In this document: in pieces, positions 1-7,034 of the stretch
Layout: each line of letters begins with the position of its first letter
Position numbering within the stretch: the first letter of the stretch is position 1
Assembly (NCBI GenBank): GCA_015494595.1
Contig: WGAX01000211.1
Location: 1 to 15,969, forward strand
From: Nitratiruptor sp.
Lineage (GTDB): Bacteria > Campylobacterota > Campylobacteria > Campylobacterales > Nitratiruptoraceae
Reading direction: 5' to 3'
DNA length: 15,969 bases
The notes under the pieces: generated by a model
The model's input: only the letters and a program-made list of their open reading frames with translations
What the model was told of the DNA's origin: nothing
Database searches by the model: none
Position numbers and translations under genes: made by a program

Positions 1-937
1 ACTTTGACCAACTCGCATCGCTTATCGATTTTGCAAGGTAATGGTTTTTTTGCATATTTTGCACCGAGAGGTTTTCTACTGCTATGAATGAATACTGCTT
101 GGCTATCGCAATACTCGCTTTGTGCAAGAAATCCTCTCTTTGATTTTTGATTTTTTGATGGAGTTTGGCTATTTTGCATCTCAGTTTCCACCAATTTTTG
201 GAGTAGAGTTTTTTTCTTGAGAGTCTTCTTTGCAAAACTTTAAGTCTTGCTTCGCTCTTCTTCAGCCATCTGGGATTGGGGATTTTTTCTCTATTTGAGA
301 GTATTGCAAAGTGCTCCAACCCCATATCTATCCCTATTAGAGCAAATCTCTTTTTGGGAATTTTGATTTGCTCTTCAACAAGGATAGATATGAAGTATTT
401 TCCGTTGTTTCTTGAAATAGTCGCTTGTTTGATTTTAGCATTGTTTGGCAACGCTCTATGAAATTTTACTTTGAGTCCCGTTTGTAGTTTTGGGATATGA
501 ATTAGTCCATCTTTGAGCTTAACATTTTGCGGAATATTGAAAGATTGTCTGCTATCTTTTTTGCTTTTGAATTTTGGAAATCCAAACTGCAAAGCTTTAG
601 CTTTTTGTTTGGGAGTTTTTGCTCTTGCTATGGCTTTTTTTCTTTGGACTACTATTTCATCGCTAAAGGCTCTTTTGTAAGCTTTGATGAGATTGTGTAT
701 AGTTACTTGCAAAGATTGGGAATTAATGCTTTTAAGCCATTCATACTCTTTTTGCTTTTTTAGCTCTTTTAGCTCAGTTTGAAGTTTGGTCTTTGATGGA
801 AATTTACTCTCTTTGTATTTAGCCCAAAAGTAGTTATAGACAAATCTACAAGCTCCAAAAGACTCTTCTAAAAAAGTCATTTGCTCTTTGGTTGGATAGA
901 GACGATATTTATAGGCTTTAAGGATTATCTTTTTCAT
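1..937 (-). CDS. tnpB: TnpB, RNA-guided endonuclease of IS200/IS605 family (C-terminus outside window)
   Basis: I read an open frame of 312 codons on the minus strand from the ATG at 937-935 to the window edge with no stop or frameshift. The N-terminus (KKIILKAYKYRLYPTKEQ) is the typical OrfB/TnpB start. The first RuvC motif, IGIDMGLEHFA, places the catalytic Asp at residue 204. The second, FIAVENLSVQN, places the catalytic Glu at residue 288. Family members are about 370-420 residues, so the zinc finger and last RuvC Asp should lie just beyond position 1. TnpB proteins are omega-RNA-guided DNA nucleases that cut the donor site left after transposition, and they are ancestors of Cas12. No strong Shine-Dalgarno is visible before the ATG. 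Because the reading frame is intact while its tnpA partner is broken, the gene may still be active but cannot transpose by itself. Confidence 0.9.
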   Translation of the reverse strand, partial: MKKIILKAYKYRLYPTKEQMTFLEESFGACRFVYNYFWAKYKESKFPSKTKLQTELKELKKQKEYEWLKSINSQSLQVTIHNLIKAYKRAFSDEIVVQRKKAIARAKTPKQKAKALQFGFPKFKSKKDSRQSFNIPQNVKLKDGLIHIPKLQTGLKVKFHRALPNNAKIKQATISRNNGKYFISILVEEQIKIPKKRFALIGIDMGLEHFAILSNREKIPNPRWLKKSEARLKVLQRRLSRKKLYSKNWWKLRCKIAKLHQKIKNQREDFLHKASIAIAKQYSFIAVENLSVQNMQKNHYLAKSISDASWSK

Positions 938-976
938 ATTTATATTTTATCAAAATCTGATAGAGTATTACTATGA

Positions 977-1117
977 AAAGAGTTCAAGGAGCATCTCTCC
1001 AAATTCTATTGGAAGCCATATTTTTGGACAAGAGCATACTTCATTGCAACGGCAGGCGGTGCGCCTTTGGAAGTAATCAAGCAATATATCCAGTCTCAAA
1101 AAAGACCGGATAGATAA
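977..1117 (+). pseudogene. tnpA: tnpA remnant, Y1 (HUH) transposase, C-terminal 46 codons
   Basis: In the frame from 977 to the TAA at 1115-1117 the translation contains FYWKPYFWTRAYFIATAGG followed by LEVIKQYIQSQ. This matches the end of IS200/IS605 TnpA: the strand before the nucleophile helix, then the YxxxQ signature whose Tyr (codon at 1085-1087) forms the 5'-phosphotyrosine bond. The HUH metal-binding motif and everything N-terminal are missing, and a TGA at 974-976 precedes the fragment in frame. An apparent ATG at 973 starts another frame and is not a real gene. The remnant is oriented away from tnpB, as expected for a divergent IS605-like pair. It is inactive as a transposase. Confidence 0.8.
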
Positions 1118-1143
1118 TCTATGCTTAGCAAGGCAAAAATTCA

Positions 1144-1184
1144 TCTCCCTCTAATCATTCTGATTTAGAGGGAGAATTCTTTTT
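1144..1184 (+). terminator. Hairpin with T tract, terminator or IS end structure
   Basis: Arms 1144-1154 and 1165-1175 (TCTCCCTCTAA / TTAGAGGGAGA) pair perfectly over 11 bp around a 10-nt loop, followed by ATTCTTTTT. This has intrinsic-terminator form for plus-strand transcription leaving tnpA. Read on minus it is followed by TGAATTTTT, so it could work in both directions and insulate the element from the NUDIX gene. IS200/IS605 ends also carry subterminal hairpins recognised by TnpA, but those are usually shorter, so the terminator reading is preferred. Confidence 0.6.
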
Positions 1185-1208
1185 GGGGGTTTATTAAACA
1201 GGAGTAAT

Positions 1209-1646
1209 ATGAAAAAAAGTGCGGGTATTTTGCCTTACCGCCTCAAAGATGGAAGAGTAGAGGTTTTTTTGGGGCATTTGGGTGGAATTTTTTGGAAAAA
1301 CAAAAAGCGCTCTTGGGGAATAATTAAGGGTGAAGTCAAAAGAGGGGAGAGCGATGAGGAGGCGGCTAAGCGGGAGTTTTTTGAAGAGACTGGCAAAAGA
1401 GTAGAAAAGCAGCTTATAGATTTGGGAGAGATAAAAACTTCCAATAAGATTTTGCATATTTTTGGCGTTAAGCAAAATTTTGATACCGATATACGCTCTA
1501 ATATGGTAACAGTTACCTATAAGGGCAAACAGTACTCTTTTCCTGAAATTGATAAAGCTCAATGGTTTGATATAGAAGAGGCAAAGAAGATTATAATTCC
1601 CTCTCAAAAGCCTTTTTTAGACAAAATCTTGAAGATATGCTTCTAG
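1209..1646 (+). CDS. NUDIX hydrolase, COG4119-like
   Basis: A 145-residue protein with a complete Nudix box GX5EX7REUXEEXG: Gly41, Glu47, Arg55-Glu56, Glu59-Glu60 and Gly62. These residues bind the divalent metal and catalyse hydrolysis of a nucleoside diphosphate linked to another moiety. The flanking text (SAGILPYR near the start, IRSNMVTVTY, FPEIDKAQWFDIEEA, QKPFLDKI at the end) resembles the COG4119 predicted NTP pyrophosphohydrolase group, and the length is normal for it. Substrate is unknown. AGGAG at 1200-1204 gives a well-spaced Shine-Dalgarno for this ATG. The gene stands alone behind the hairpin at 1144-1175, and its last 30 nt overlap the end of the convergent GGDEF-EAL gene with no terminator between them. 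Confidence 0.88.
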   Translation: MKKSAGILPYRLKDGRVEVFLGHLGGIFWKNKKRSWGIIKGEVKRGESDEEAAKREFFEETGKRVEKQLIDLGEIKTSNKILHIFGVKQNFDTDIRSNMVTVTYKGKQYSFPEIDKAQWFDIEEAKKIIIPSQKPFLDKILKICF

Positions 1647-3506
1647 AGGCCTTGGTTTACCAAGATAAAAACCTTGAGCATACTGTATATGAAGCTCGTT
1701 GAGAAGATTTAAAATCTGCTCATTTTCTACATATTCAGCTATGACTTTTATATCGATAGAGTTTGCCAAGGAGGTTATAGATTTGACTATGTTGTAGGCA
1801 ACTTTTGAAGTAGGTATCTCTTTAATAAGGGTACCATTTATTTTAAGAATATCGATAGGAAGCTGTTTAAGGATTTCAAAATTGGAGTAACCGCTGCCAA
1901 AATCGTCTATTGCGATTTGGATTTTGTAGTTTTTAAGTTGGTAAAGCTTCTCTTGTAGGGTGGTAAATTGGGCAAATGATTCATTTTCTAAGAGCTCTAT
2001 AAGTAAATATTGGGCACATTGGCGGTTATTTTCAATCTCTTCAATGATAGTATTAAAAATCACACTATCTGTTATGTCAGAGAAATTGAGATTGATACTC
2101 AGTTTAATCTGATATTTTTTGATAATGGCAAAAGCTTGGCGCAATACCTCTTTGGTTAAGGAGGTGTAGACAGTGGTAAATGCGATCTGCTCAAGAAAAG
2201 CGGTAGGGTAGATAGTATTGCCTTTTTCATCTTTAATGCGTACAAGAGCTTCAAAGCTATATATTGTATTGGTAACAATGTCATATATTGGCTGAACCTC
2301 TATAAAGAGCCTACCATTTTCTATAGCATCTTTGATAAGCTGAATTTCATTTGTAATAGAGATTTGTTGCGTGTAATCATTGCTAAAATAGGTCTGATTG
2401 CGCCCTAGTCGTTTTGCTTGATATAAAAATTCATCTGCTTGTTTAATAGCTTCTTTGAGTGAGCGATACTTTTGGGGATTGGTGATTAAACCGATAGAAG
2501 CAGTAATTTTAATCTGATGGTTATTGTACTCAAATGAGGTATTTTCCAGCGTTTTTCGTAATCTCTCTGCTATTTTGAGGAGGTAATTATCGTCATAGTT
2601 GGAATTTTTAATAAAAATTAGAAACTCCTCTCCACCATAGCGAAAGATAAAGTCCTCTTTGCGAAGGAGTTTTTGAATAATCTTTGCTGTCTCCTGAAGA
2701 ATAAAGTCGCCTACTTTATGGCCATAGTTGTCATTAATCTTTTTAAAGTGATCAATATCGAGCATTAAAATTGCATAGTTTGCAGGGTCTATATGATCCA
2801 TAAAGATTTTAAGGTAGTTTCTATTGTATGTTTGGGTCAAAGTATCTATCATCGCCTTTTTTCTCGTCTTCATATAGAGAGCCAGTTGATAGATGAGAAT
2901 GAGAAAGAGGATAAAAAGAAGAAGAAAAAGATAGTTAATGATCCTTTTTGCAGGGCTTAAGATCTTAGCAATTGTTTTGGGAAGCTCACTAGTAAAATCG
3001 ATTGCAATTACACCTGCTACTTTATGACGAATAAGAAGAGGACGAAGGTAGGTAATATATAAAAAAGAGGAGTCTTTATGAAGGAAAAGTTGAGCTCTTT
3101 TTGTGGTATAGACAAGATTCCACTGCTTTGTATTGACATCTAGTTTTTGGTTAAATTCTCCTCGATCTTCTTGGCTCCCATCTAAAAGGTAGCGAAAGCG
3201 CCCTCTCTTATCTCTATAGAGCACATAGACATAGCGATGGGGTGAGACTGCAGTAAGAGCAAGAGCTTCTTGCAAAAGAGAGCGCAGTTGGGGATTGTTT
3301 TTGAGTTGAATATAGGGATTACTTCTAAGGTAGCGCTGTAAAAATAGCTCTATATGTTTGCTCACTTCTGCGACATGATCAATAAAAATTTTATTGAGAT
3401 TTTTGTAGAGATCTTTTTCTATTGTATGTGTAGCATTATAGAGATAGCCAATAAGTGCAAGGATAGCTGTGATAAGAAGAGCAATAAGCGTGTTAATCAG
3501 CCTCAC
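1617..3506 (-). CDS. Membrane-bound GGDEF-EAL protein (cyclic-di-GMP synthesis/degradation)
   Basis: A 629-residue inner-membrane protein. A membrane helix at about 4-23 and another at about 190-211 bracket a periplasmic sensor region of about 165 residues. The GGDEF domain follows (about 217-375) with the active-site signature GGEEF at 291-295 and an intact inhibitory I-site RxxD (Arg282-Asp285) five residues before it. The EAL domain (about 385-629) has Glu419-Ala-Leu, Asn472, Glu504, Asp534-Asp535 (DDFGSGY), Lys555, Glu591 and Gln611, so the metal and catalytic residues look present. Small departures are KIN where KID is usual and AEYVE where AEGVE is usual. Both synthesis and breakdown of c-di-GMP are possible; the net activity is unknown. 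The start is GTG, overlapping the upstream stop as GTGA, with GAGG seven bases before it. It is the last gene of the receptor - YfiR-like - GGDEF/EAL set. Confidence 0.93.
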   Translation of the reverse strand: MRLINTLIALLITAILALIGYLYNATHTIEKDLYKNLNKIFIDHVAEVSKHIELFLQRYLRSNPYIQLKNNPQLRSLLQEALALTAVSPHRYVYVLYRDKRGRFRYLLDGSQEDRGEFNQKLDVNTKQWNLVYTTKRAQLFLHKDSSFLYITYLRPLLIRHKVAGVIAIDFTSELPKTIAKILSPAKRIINYLFLLLFILFLILIYQLALYMKTRKKAMIDTLTQTYNRNYLKIFMDHIDPANYAILMLDIDHFKKINDNYGHKVGDFILQETAKIIQKLLRKEDFIFRYGGEEFLIFIKNSNYDDNYLLKIAERLRKTLENTSFEYNNHQIKITASIGLITNPQKYRSLKEAIKQADEFLYQAKRLGRNQTYFSNDYTQQISITNEIQLIKDAIENGRLFIEVQPIYDIVTNTIYSFEALVRIKDEKGNTIYPTAFLEQIAFTTVYTSLTKEVLRQAFAIIKKYQIKLSINLNFSDITDSVIFNTIIEEIENNRQCAQYLLIELLENESFAQFTTLQEKLYQLKNYKIQIAIDDFGSGYSNFEILKQLPIDILKINGTLIKEIPTSKVAYNIVKSITSLANSIDIKVIAEYVENEQILNLLNELHIQYAQGFYLGKPRPLEAYLQDFV

Positions 3507-3928
3507 AATTTATCCTCTATATACTTTTGCAAATCTGGTGGAAGAGTGATATGGTGCAGTTGCAACGGTTTGCGTAAAAATACGATATTTGGTCTCCCTT
3601 TTTGCCAAAAAAATCCTCCAATCACACCTTTTTGATATCTCTTTAAAAGTGTATAACTATTGACAAAAATAATCTTCTTAAAAGAAATTTTACTAAAGCT
3701 ATCTTGTTTAGAGATAAAAAGTATATCTGCTTTTTGGGGATTTTGTACCAATCGTATCTTATGTAGACGTAAAATGGCACTAAATGCGTCTGGATTGTCG
3801 ATCCAAACTTTTACAATCTTCTTATTGGGTAAAAGGGCACCTATAATGATTTTATATATCTCTTTTTCGATCTCCAGAGGAGAAGCTTGTAAGATAAGTA
3901 GTAAAAGTAGTGATAGTAAAGATTTCAA
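3503..3928 (-). CDS. Exported YfiR-like (DUF4154-type) periplasmic protein
   Basis: A 141-residue protein with a hydrophobic N-terminus (about residues 3-15, ending near Ala15) that looks like a signal peptide. The mature part resembles YfiR: an initial helix (EIYKIIIGALL), a central KADILFIS (67-74) comparable to the CdvlFis stretch of YfiR, and a late segment IGGFFWQKGRPNIVFLRKPL (103-122) comparable to the GG-I-x-F-x-x-x-x-x-R-x-x-F-x-I/L part. In Pseudomonas, YfiR is a periplasmic repressor of a membrane GGDEF protein (YfiN). The start is TTG, sharing TTGA with the receptor stop, with GGAG eight bases upstream, and the stop overlaps the GTG of the GGDEF-EAL gene. This coupling suggests it controls that enzyme. 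The family call is by eye and the similarity is remote. Confidence 0.6.
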   Translation of the reverse strand: MKSLLSLLLLLILQASPLEIEKEIYKIIIGALLPNKKIVKVWIDNPDAFSAILRLHKIRLVQNPQKADILFISKQDSFSKISFKKIIFVNSYTLLKRYQKGVIGGFFWQKGRPNIVFLRKPLQLHHITLPPDLQKYIEDKL

Positions 3929-5766
3929 AATGTATACTCCATATTAAAAATATAGCGTCTATCGTTAATAGGGTATGCTTCAGCTATGCGGTAAGCTTGA
4001 CGAAAACCTTTTGTTAAAAGGTTCTCTCCTCTCATACCAATACTTAAATCCCGGGATATTTGATACTTGATAGCCATAGTGTAATCTAAGGAGTCTTTGA
4101 TATATTTGCCATAGTAGCTATAGCTATTTTTATAGAGAAGCTCATTGTAAATGGTAAACATTTTATAGGTATTAAAAAGACGCACATTGATCTGTATATC
4201 TGGTGAGTAAGTGCCTTGGGAGTTTATTCCTTTTACAAGGTCTATATAGATTTTATTATTTGCATTAAGTAAATATGCAAAATTTACCTCTGCTATGGTG
4301 TAATAGAGTCTCTTTTTGATATTATGGTAGCCAGTTTTAGGAAAGTAGTTAATAAGATTTTTGATATTTCGTCTACCGAATTTATATGTAATGATATAGT
4401 TTGTATCTCTTTTTATGGCTTCTAAAGTAAAGATATTGAGGGTAGGGTATTTGAGGTTTGGATCTGTTATAAAGGGGGTATTATCTTTTGAGTAGAGTGC
4501 AAAAAATTGTACAGGTAGATAGGTTTTTGTATAAAATCCTTTCCATTGCCAGCCATCTATATTTTTAATAACACCTAGGCGCACTATTGCAAGCGATTGA
4601 TCTTTTACGCTTTTCTCATAGTGATATAGATCCCCTTTGAGGGAGAAAATTGCAAGAAAACCTTTATCAATACAGTAGCTCTCTTCTGCATAGAGGGTAA
4701 AAAGATGAAAAGAGTTGGAGAAATTTGTATGGATTGTATCAAATCTGCCCTTTTGGGCAAAATATTTATATTTATAAAATCCGCCAAGAAGTAGAGAGTG
4801 CTTACCCCCTTTGAGATGTCTTTTAAAAGCGATTGTAAAGATTTCATCTCTAAAATGAAGCCTAAAGCGTTGTATTAAACCTTTAGATATATATACTCCC
4901 TTGGCATCTTTGTATACCCTATTATAGTTGAGCCTATCATAAGCGATATTCCAGTGTCCACCTAAAAAGTTGGTATTGAAATTAATATAGGAGTGTTTTG
5001 CATCGAGACCTCCTCCCAGGGCTCTTTGACTTCGTCCATATCCTAGGAAGGGATCTTTGTTGAGTAGATAGTGAGAAGCTTCTAGGGAAAAATTATTAGC
5101 GCTGTAGCGAGTATAAAAAGTAAAATCGTTTCTATCTCTAGAGATTACACTATTTTGCTTGAGGTAGTGTTTTGATTTCGTATCGGCTCCGTGCCAGTAG
5201 AGAAAGAGGGAGCTTTGGTTACTCTTGGCTACATATGTATCTATACTTTTTGAGCCTAAAGAGTCGATGCGTAGACGCAGCTTTTTGCCCATTTCTCGTT
5301 TGGCAAGTTTGGTGTATACTTTGATAATGATAATAGCTGTCTCCTCTCCAAATTCAATTGCAGATGTGCCTTTGTACACTTCAATATGATCGATATACTC
5401 AATTGGCATATCTCCCCAAATAAGGAGCGCACTCCCAAAAGAGGCACTTGTTACATCGTGATCATTAATATAGAGCCTTGCAGCAGTAGCTGGGATAAAA
5501 GAGGAGGATGGAGCGCTAAAGAGGTGAAGATTGTTTGATGTAATAGTATAGAGAAGGCCAGGTACACTTTTGAGGACATCTGCTAATGTGTAGGCTTGCA
5601 TAGCCTCAAGCATTTGGCGTGTATAGATATAAAGGCATCCTGCAGTATCAATTTTTGTTATTTTTGAGAGCTCTGCTTCTTGCTCATACCGCTTAAGCAA
5701 GCCATCAATATTTTCTTGTGCAAAGAGTAAAGAGTATAAGAGAAGGTGTACCAGCCCTCTTTGCAT
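3925..5766 (-). CDS. TonB-dependent-receptor-like outer-membrane protein
   Basis: A 613-residue protein with a signal peptide (about 1-16, LLFA before QENI), a plug domain (about 45-150) containing TLADVLKSVPG (60-70) and ending in IDHIEVYKGTSAIEFG (125-140, the usual plug-end motif), then a long region of alternating aromatic beta-strands closing with a terminal Phe, typical of an outer-membrane beta-barrel. No convincing TonB box is visible before the plug, and no TonB, ExbBD or ABC importer genes are nearby. The segment before the plug (LSKITKIDTAGCLYIYTR) resembles a receptor-like group that I recall from Campylobacterota beside cyclic-di-GMP genes; that recollection is unchecked. It starts 47 bp after the histidine kinase stop with AAGGA before the ATG, and its stop overlaps the next gene by 4 nt. 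The context favours ligand sensing over nutrient uptake, but uptake is not excluded. Confidence 0.82.
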   Translation of the reverse strand: MQRGLVHLLLYSLLFAQENIDGLLKRYEQEAELSKITKIDTAGCLYIYTRQMLEAMQAYTLADVLKSVPGLLYTITSNNLHLFSAPSSSFIPATAARLYINDHDVTSASFGSALLIWGDMPIEYIDHIEVYKGTSAIEFGEETAIIIIKVYTKLAKREMGKKLRLRIDSLGSKSIDTYVAKSNQSSLFLYWHGADTKSKHYLKQNSVISRDRNDFTFYTRYSANNFSLEASHYLLNKDPFLGYGRSQRALGGGLDAKHSYINFNTNFLGGHWNIAYDRLNYNRVYKDAKGVYISKGLIQRFRLHFRDEIFTIAFKRHLKGGKHSLLLGGFYKYKYFAQKGRFDTIHTNFSNSFHLFTLYAEESYCIDKGFLAIFSLKGDLYHYEKSVKDQSLAIVRLGVIKNIDGWQWKGFYTKTYLPVQFFALYSKDNTPFITDPNLKYPTLNIFTLEAIKRDTNYIITYKFGRRNIKNLINYFPKTGYHNIKKRLYYTIAEVNFAYLLNANNKIYIDLVKGINSQGTYSPDIQINVRLFNTYKMFTIYNELLYKNSYSYYGKYIKDSLDYTMAIKYQISRDLSIGMRGENLLTKGFRQAYRIAEAYPINDRRYIFNMEYTF

Positions 5767-5805
5767 CTATTATCCTTGTGAGATTTTTTTATATTATCGA
5801 TAGAG

Positions 5806-5818
5806 GATAATAATTATT
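5806..5818 (+). promoter_or_regulatory. Candidate Fur box before the receptor gene
   Basis: The plus strand reads GATAATAATTATT, which matches the 6-1-6 Fur pattern GATAAT-n-ATTATC at all but the last base. It sits over the kinase stop codon and about 40 bp upstream of the receptor start. A second inverted repeat (ATTATC 5793-5798 with GATAAT 5806-5811) overlaps it. A GATAAT/TATAA-like -10 on the minus strand lies between this site and the receptor start, so the site could control an internal promoter for the receptor module. In AT-rich DNA such matches can arise by chance. Confidence 0.35.
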
Positions 5819-7034
5819 GAGAAAATATAATGCTAAAGATATTGCTCTGGTTTTGATGAGAGTAGTGCAACTGGAATTGGTGCATTTTAAGGATGTTGTC
5901 TACAAGATAGAGTCCCAACCCAAAACCGCTCTTTTTGCCCTCTTTGCTAAAGGGCTCTAAGAAGTAGTTGAGATTGTGGCGAAGTGGCGGGGCTGTATTA
6001 ATAATTTTGATAGCGTTTTCTTCAAGGATGATAGCTGCTTTATTGTCCTGAGAATATTTAATAGCGTTATCGATGAGGTTTTTAATGGCGATAGAGAGGA
6101 GTTTGTAGTCTGCTTGTATAGTTGGATTGGCATTTTGAATGATTTGTAGATCACTTTTGTCAAACATTCCAATATTAATAGCCTCATCTACAATGTCGCT
6201 AAGTTTTAAGCTTTCTAAATTTGGCTTTATTTTGGCATTGACTGCCTCAATTGCTGCAAGCTCATTAATAAGGGAGTTTAGCTTTTCAAAAATTTGGATA
6301 AGACGCTGCTTTTGTTTGGGATCCTCTACCATCTCGGCTTGTATACGCCCTTTGGTTATAGGGGTTTTGAGCTCGTGCATAATATTTCTTAAAAGCAGTT
6401 TGCGGGAATTTTGAATATTTTTTAAAGAGGTTGCTGCCTCTTGCAAAGCGTTAGCCACCTCTTGGATCTCTTTGAAGCCTTGGATATTGAGATCTAGATC
6501 CAGTTTTCCCTCAGAGAATTTTTCGATCTCTTTTGTAATCTTTTTAAGAGGACGCAATTTGATGAGAATTAAAATATAAATGAGCAACAAGAGGACTATT
6601 ATAATAATAAAAATTGTGGTATAGAGCATTTTTAGGGTATCTACATTTTGGGAGACATCTTCTAATAGGAGTGTGTTGCCATAGCTTTGGATCCAGATAT
6701 AGTAACTGCCCTTATGTTTAAGGATGACAATCTCTCCAATAGGGTAGCGTGTTCGTTTAAGAATTTTTGCGTGTTTGATAATGTGGATAATCTCTTTGGG
6801 GTGTGTTATTGGCAAGAGATCAAGTTTTTTTAGATCGTTAATAAGAGTGTTTGGATTTTGGATTGTACCAAGTTGCCAAATGAGTGATTGGGAGATGAAA
6901 TCGAAGCGCTTTTGGCGCTGGTTTTTGCTATTGGCTTTGATATATTTGAGAGAAAGCATATAAGAGGCTCCTATACCTATGAAGGCTAGGAGGAAGATAA
7001 TAGTGATCCAAAGGAAAATGGAGCTCTTTTTCAT
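5814..7034 (-). CDS. cprS: Sensor histidine kinase, ArsS/CprS type
   Basis: A 406-residue inner-membrane kinase. Membrane helices at about 8-28 and 138-159 enclose a small periplasmic sensor (about 30-137); a HAMP-like linker follows (about 160-212). The H-box RNIMHELKTPITKGR gives phospho-acceptor His220, the N-box NLIDNAIKYS gives Asn323, and the G2 lid is GFGLGL (370-375). A canonical DxGxG G1 box is not visible; NTAPP occupies that region and is followed by FLEPFSKE, as I recall for ArsS-like kinases. Its ATG overlaps the response-regulator stop by 4 nt (ATGA), marking the pair as one system. The symbol rests on the htrA - regulator - kinase order of C. jejuni (CprRS, envelope and biofilm control); orthology is inferred, not tested. 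Confidence 0.85.
   Translation of the reverse strand: MKKSSIFLWITIIFLLAFIGIGASYMLSLKYIKANSKNQRQKRFDFISQSLIWQLGTIQNPNTLINDLKKLDLLPITHPKEIIHIIKHAKILKRTRYPIGEIVILKHKGSYYIWIQSYGNTLLLEDVSQNVDTLKMLYTTIFIIIIVLLLLIYILILIKLRPLKKITKEIEKFSEGKLDLDLNIQGFKEIQEVANALQEAATSLKNIQNSRKLLLRNIMHELKTPITKGRIQAEMVEDPKQKQRLIQIFEKLNSLINELAAIEAVNAKIKPNLESLKLSDIVDEAINIGMFDKSDLQIIQNANPTIQADYKLLSIAIKNLIDNAIKYSQDNKAAIILEENAIKIINTAPPLRHNLNYFLEPFSKEGKKSGFGLGLYLVDNILKMHQFQLHYSHQNQSNIFSIIFSQ

Larger units (their letters stand above)
1..1184. mobile_element. IS200/IS605-type element, left part outside window, internally deleted
   Basis: Two divergent transposon genes define the element: tnpB on minus (from 937 leftward) and the 3' end of a Y1-type tnpA on plus (977-1117). 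Divergent tnpA/tnpB is the classic IS605 layout. The two genes are only 39 bp apart and tnpA lacks its first two thirds, so a deletion has removed the tnpA start next to the tnpB promoter region. The right boundary is set provisionally at the hairpin and T tract (1144-1184); the true end is not proven. The other end, which in this family carries the omega-RNA segment downstream of tnpB, lies outside the window. Confidence 0.75.

Noticed and set aside
276..763. Plus-strand open frames of 61 and 78 codons
   Set aside because: They are antisense to the continuous tnpB frame, are Phe/Leu-rich shadow translations and lack ribosome sites.
973..1110. Apparent small gene starting at ATG 973
   Set aside because: Its frame gives no family resemblance, whereas the overlapping frame from 977 reads as the TnpA C-terminus.
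1194..1607. Minus-strand frame of 137 codons over the NUDIX gene
   Set aside because: The plus-strand frame has a full Nudix box and a good ribosome site; this one has neither.
3354..3947. Plus-strand frames over the GGDEF-EAL start and YfiR-like gene
   Set aside because: Antisense shadows of coupled coding genes with no start signals.
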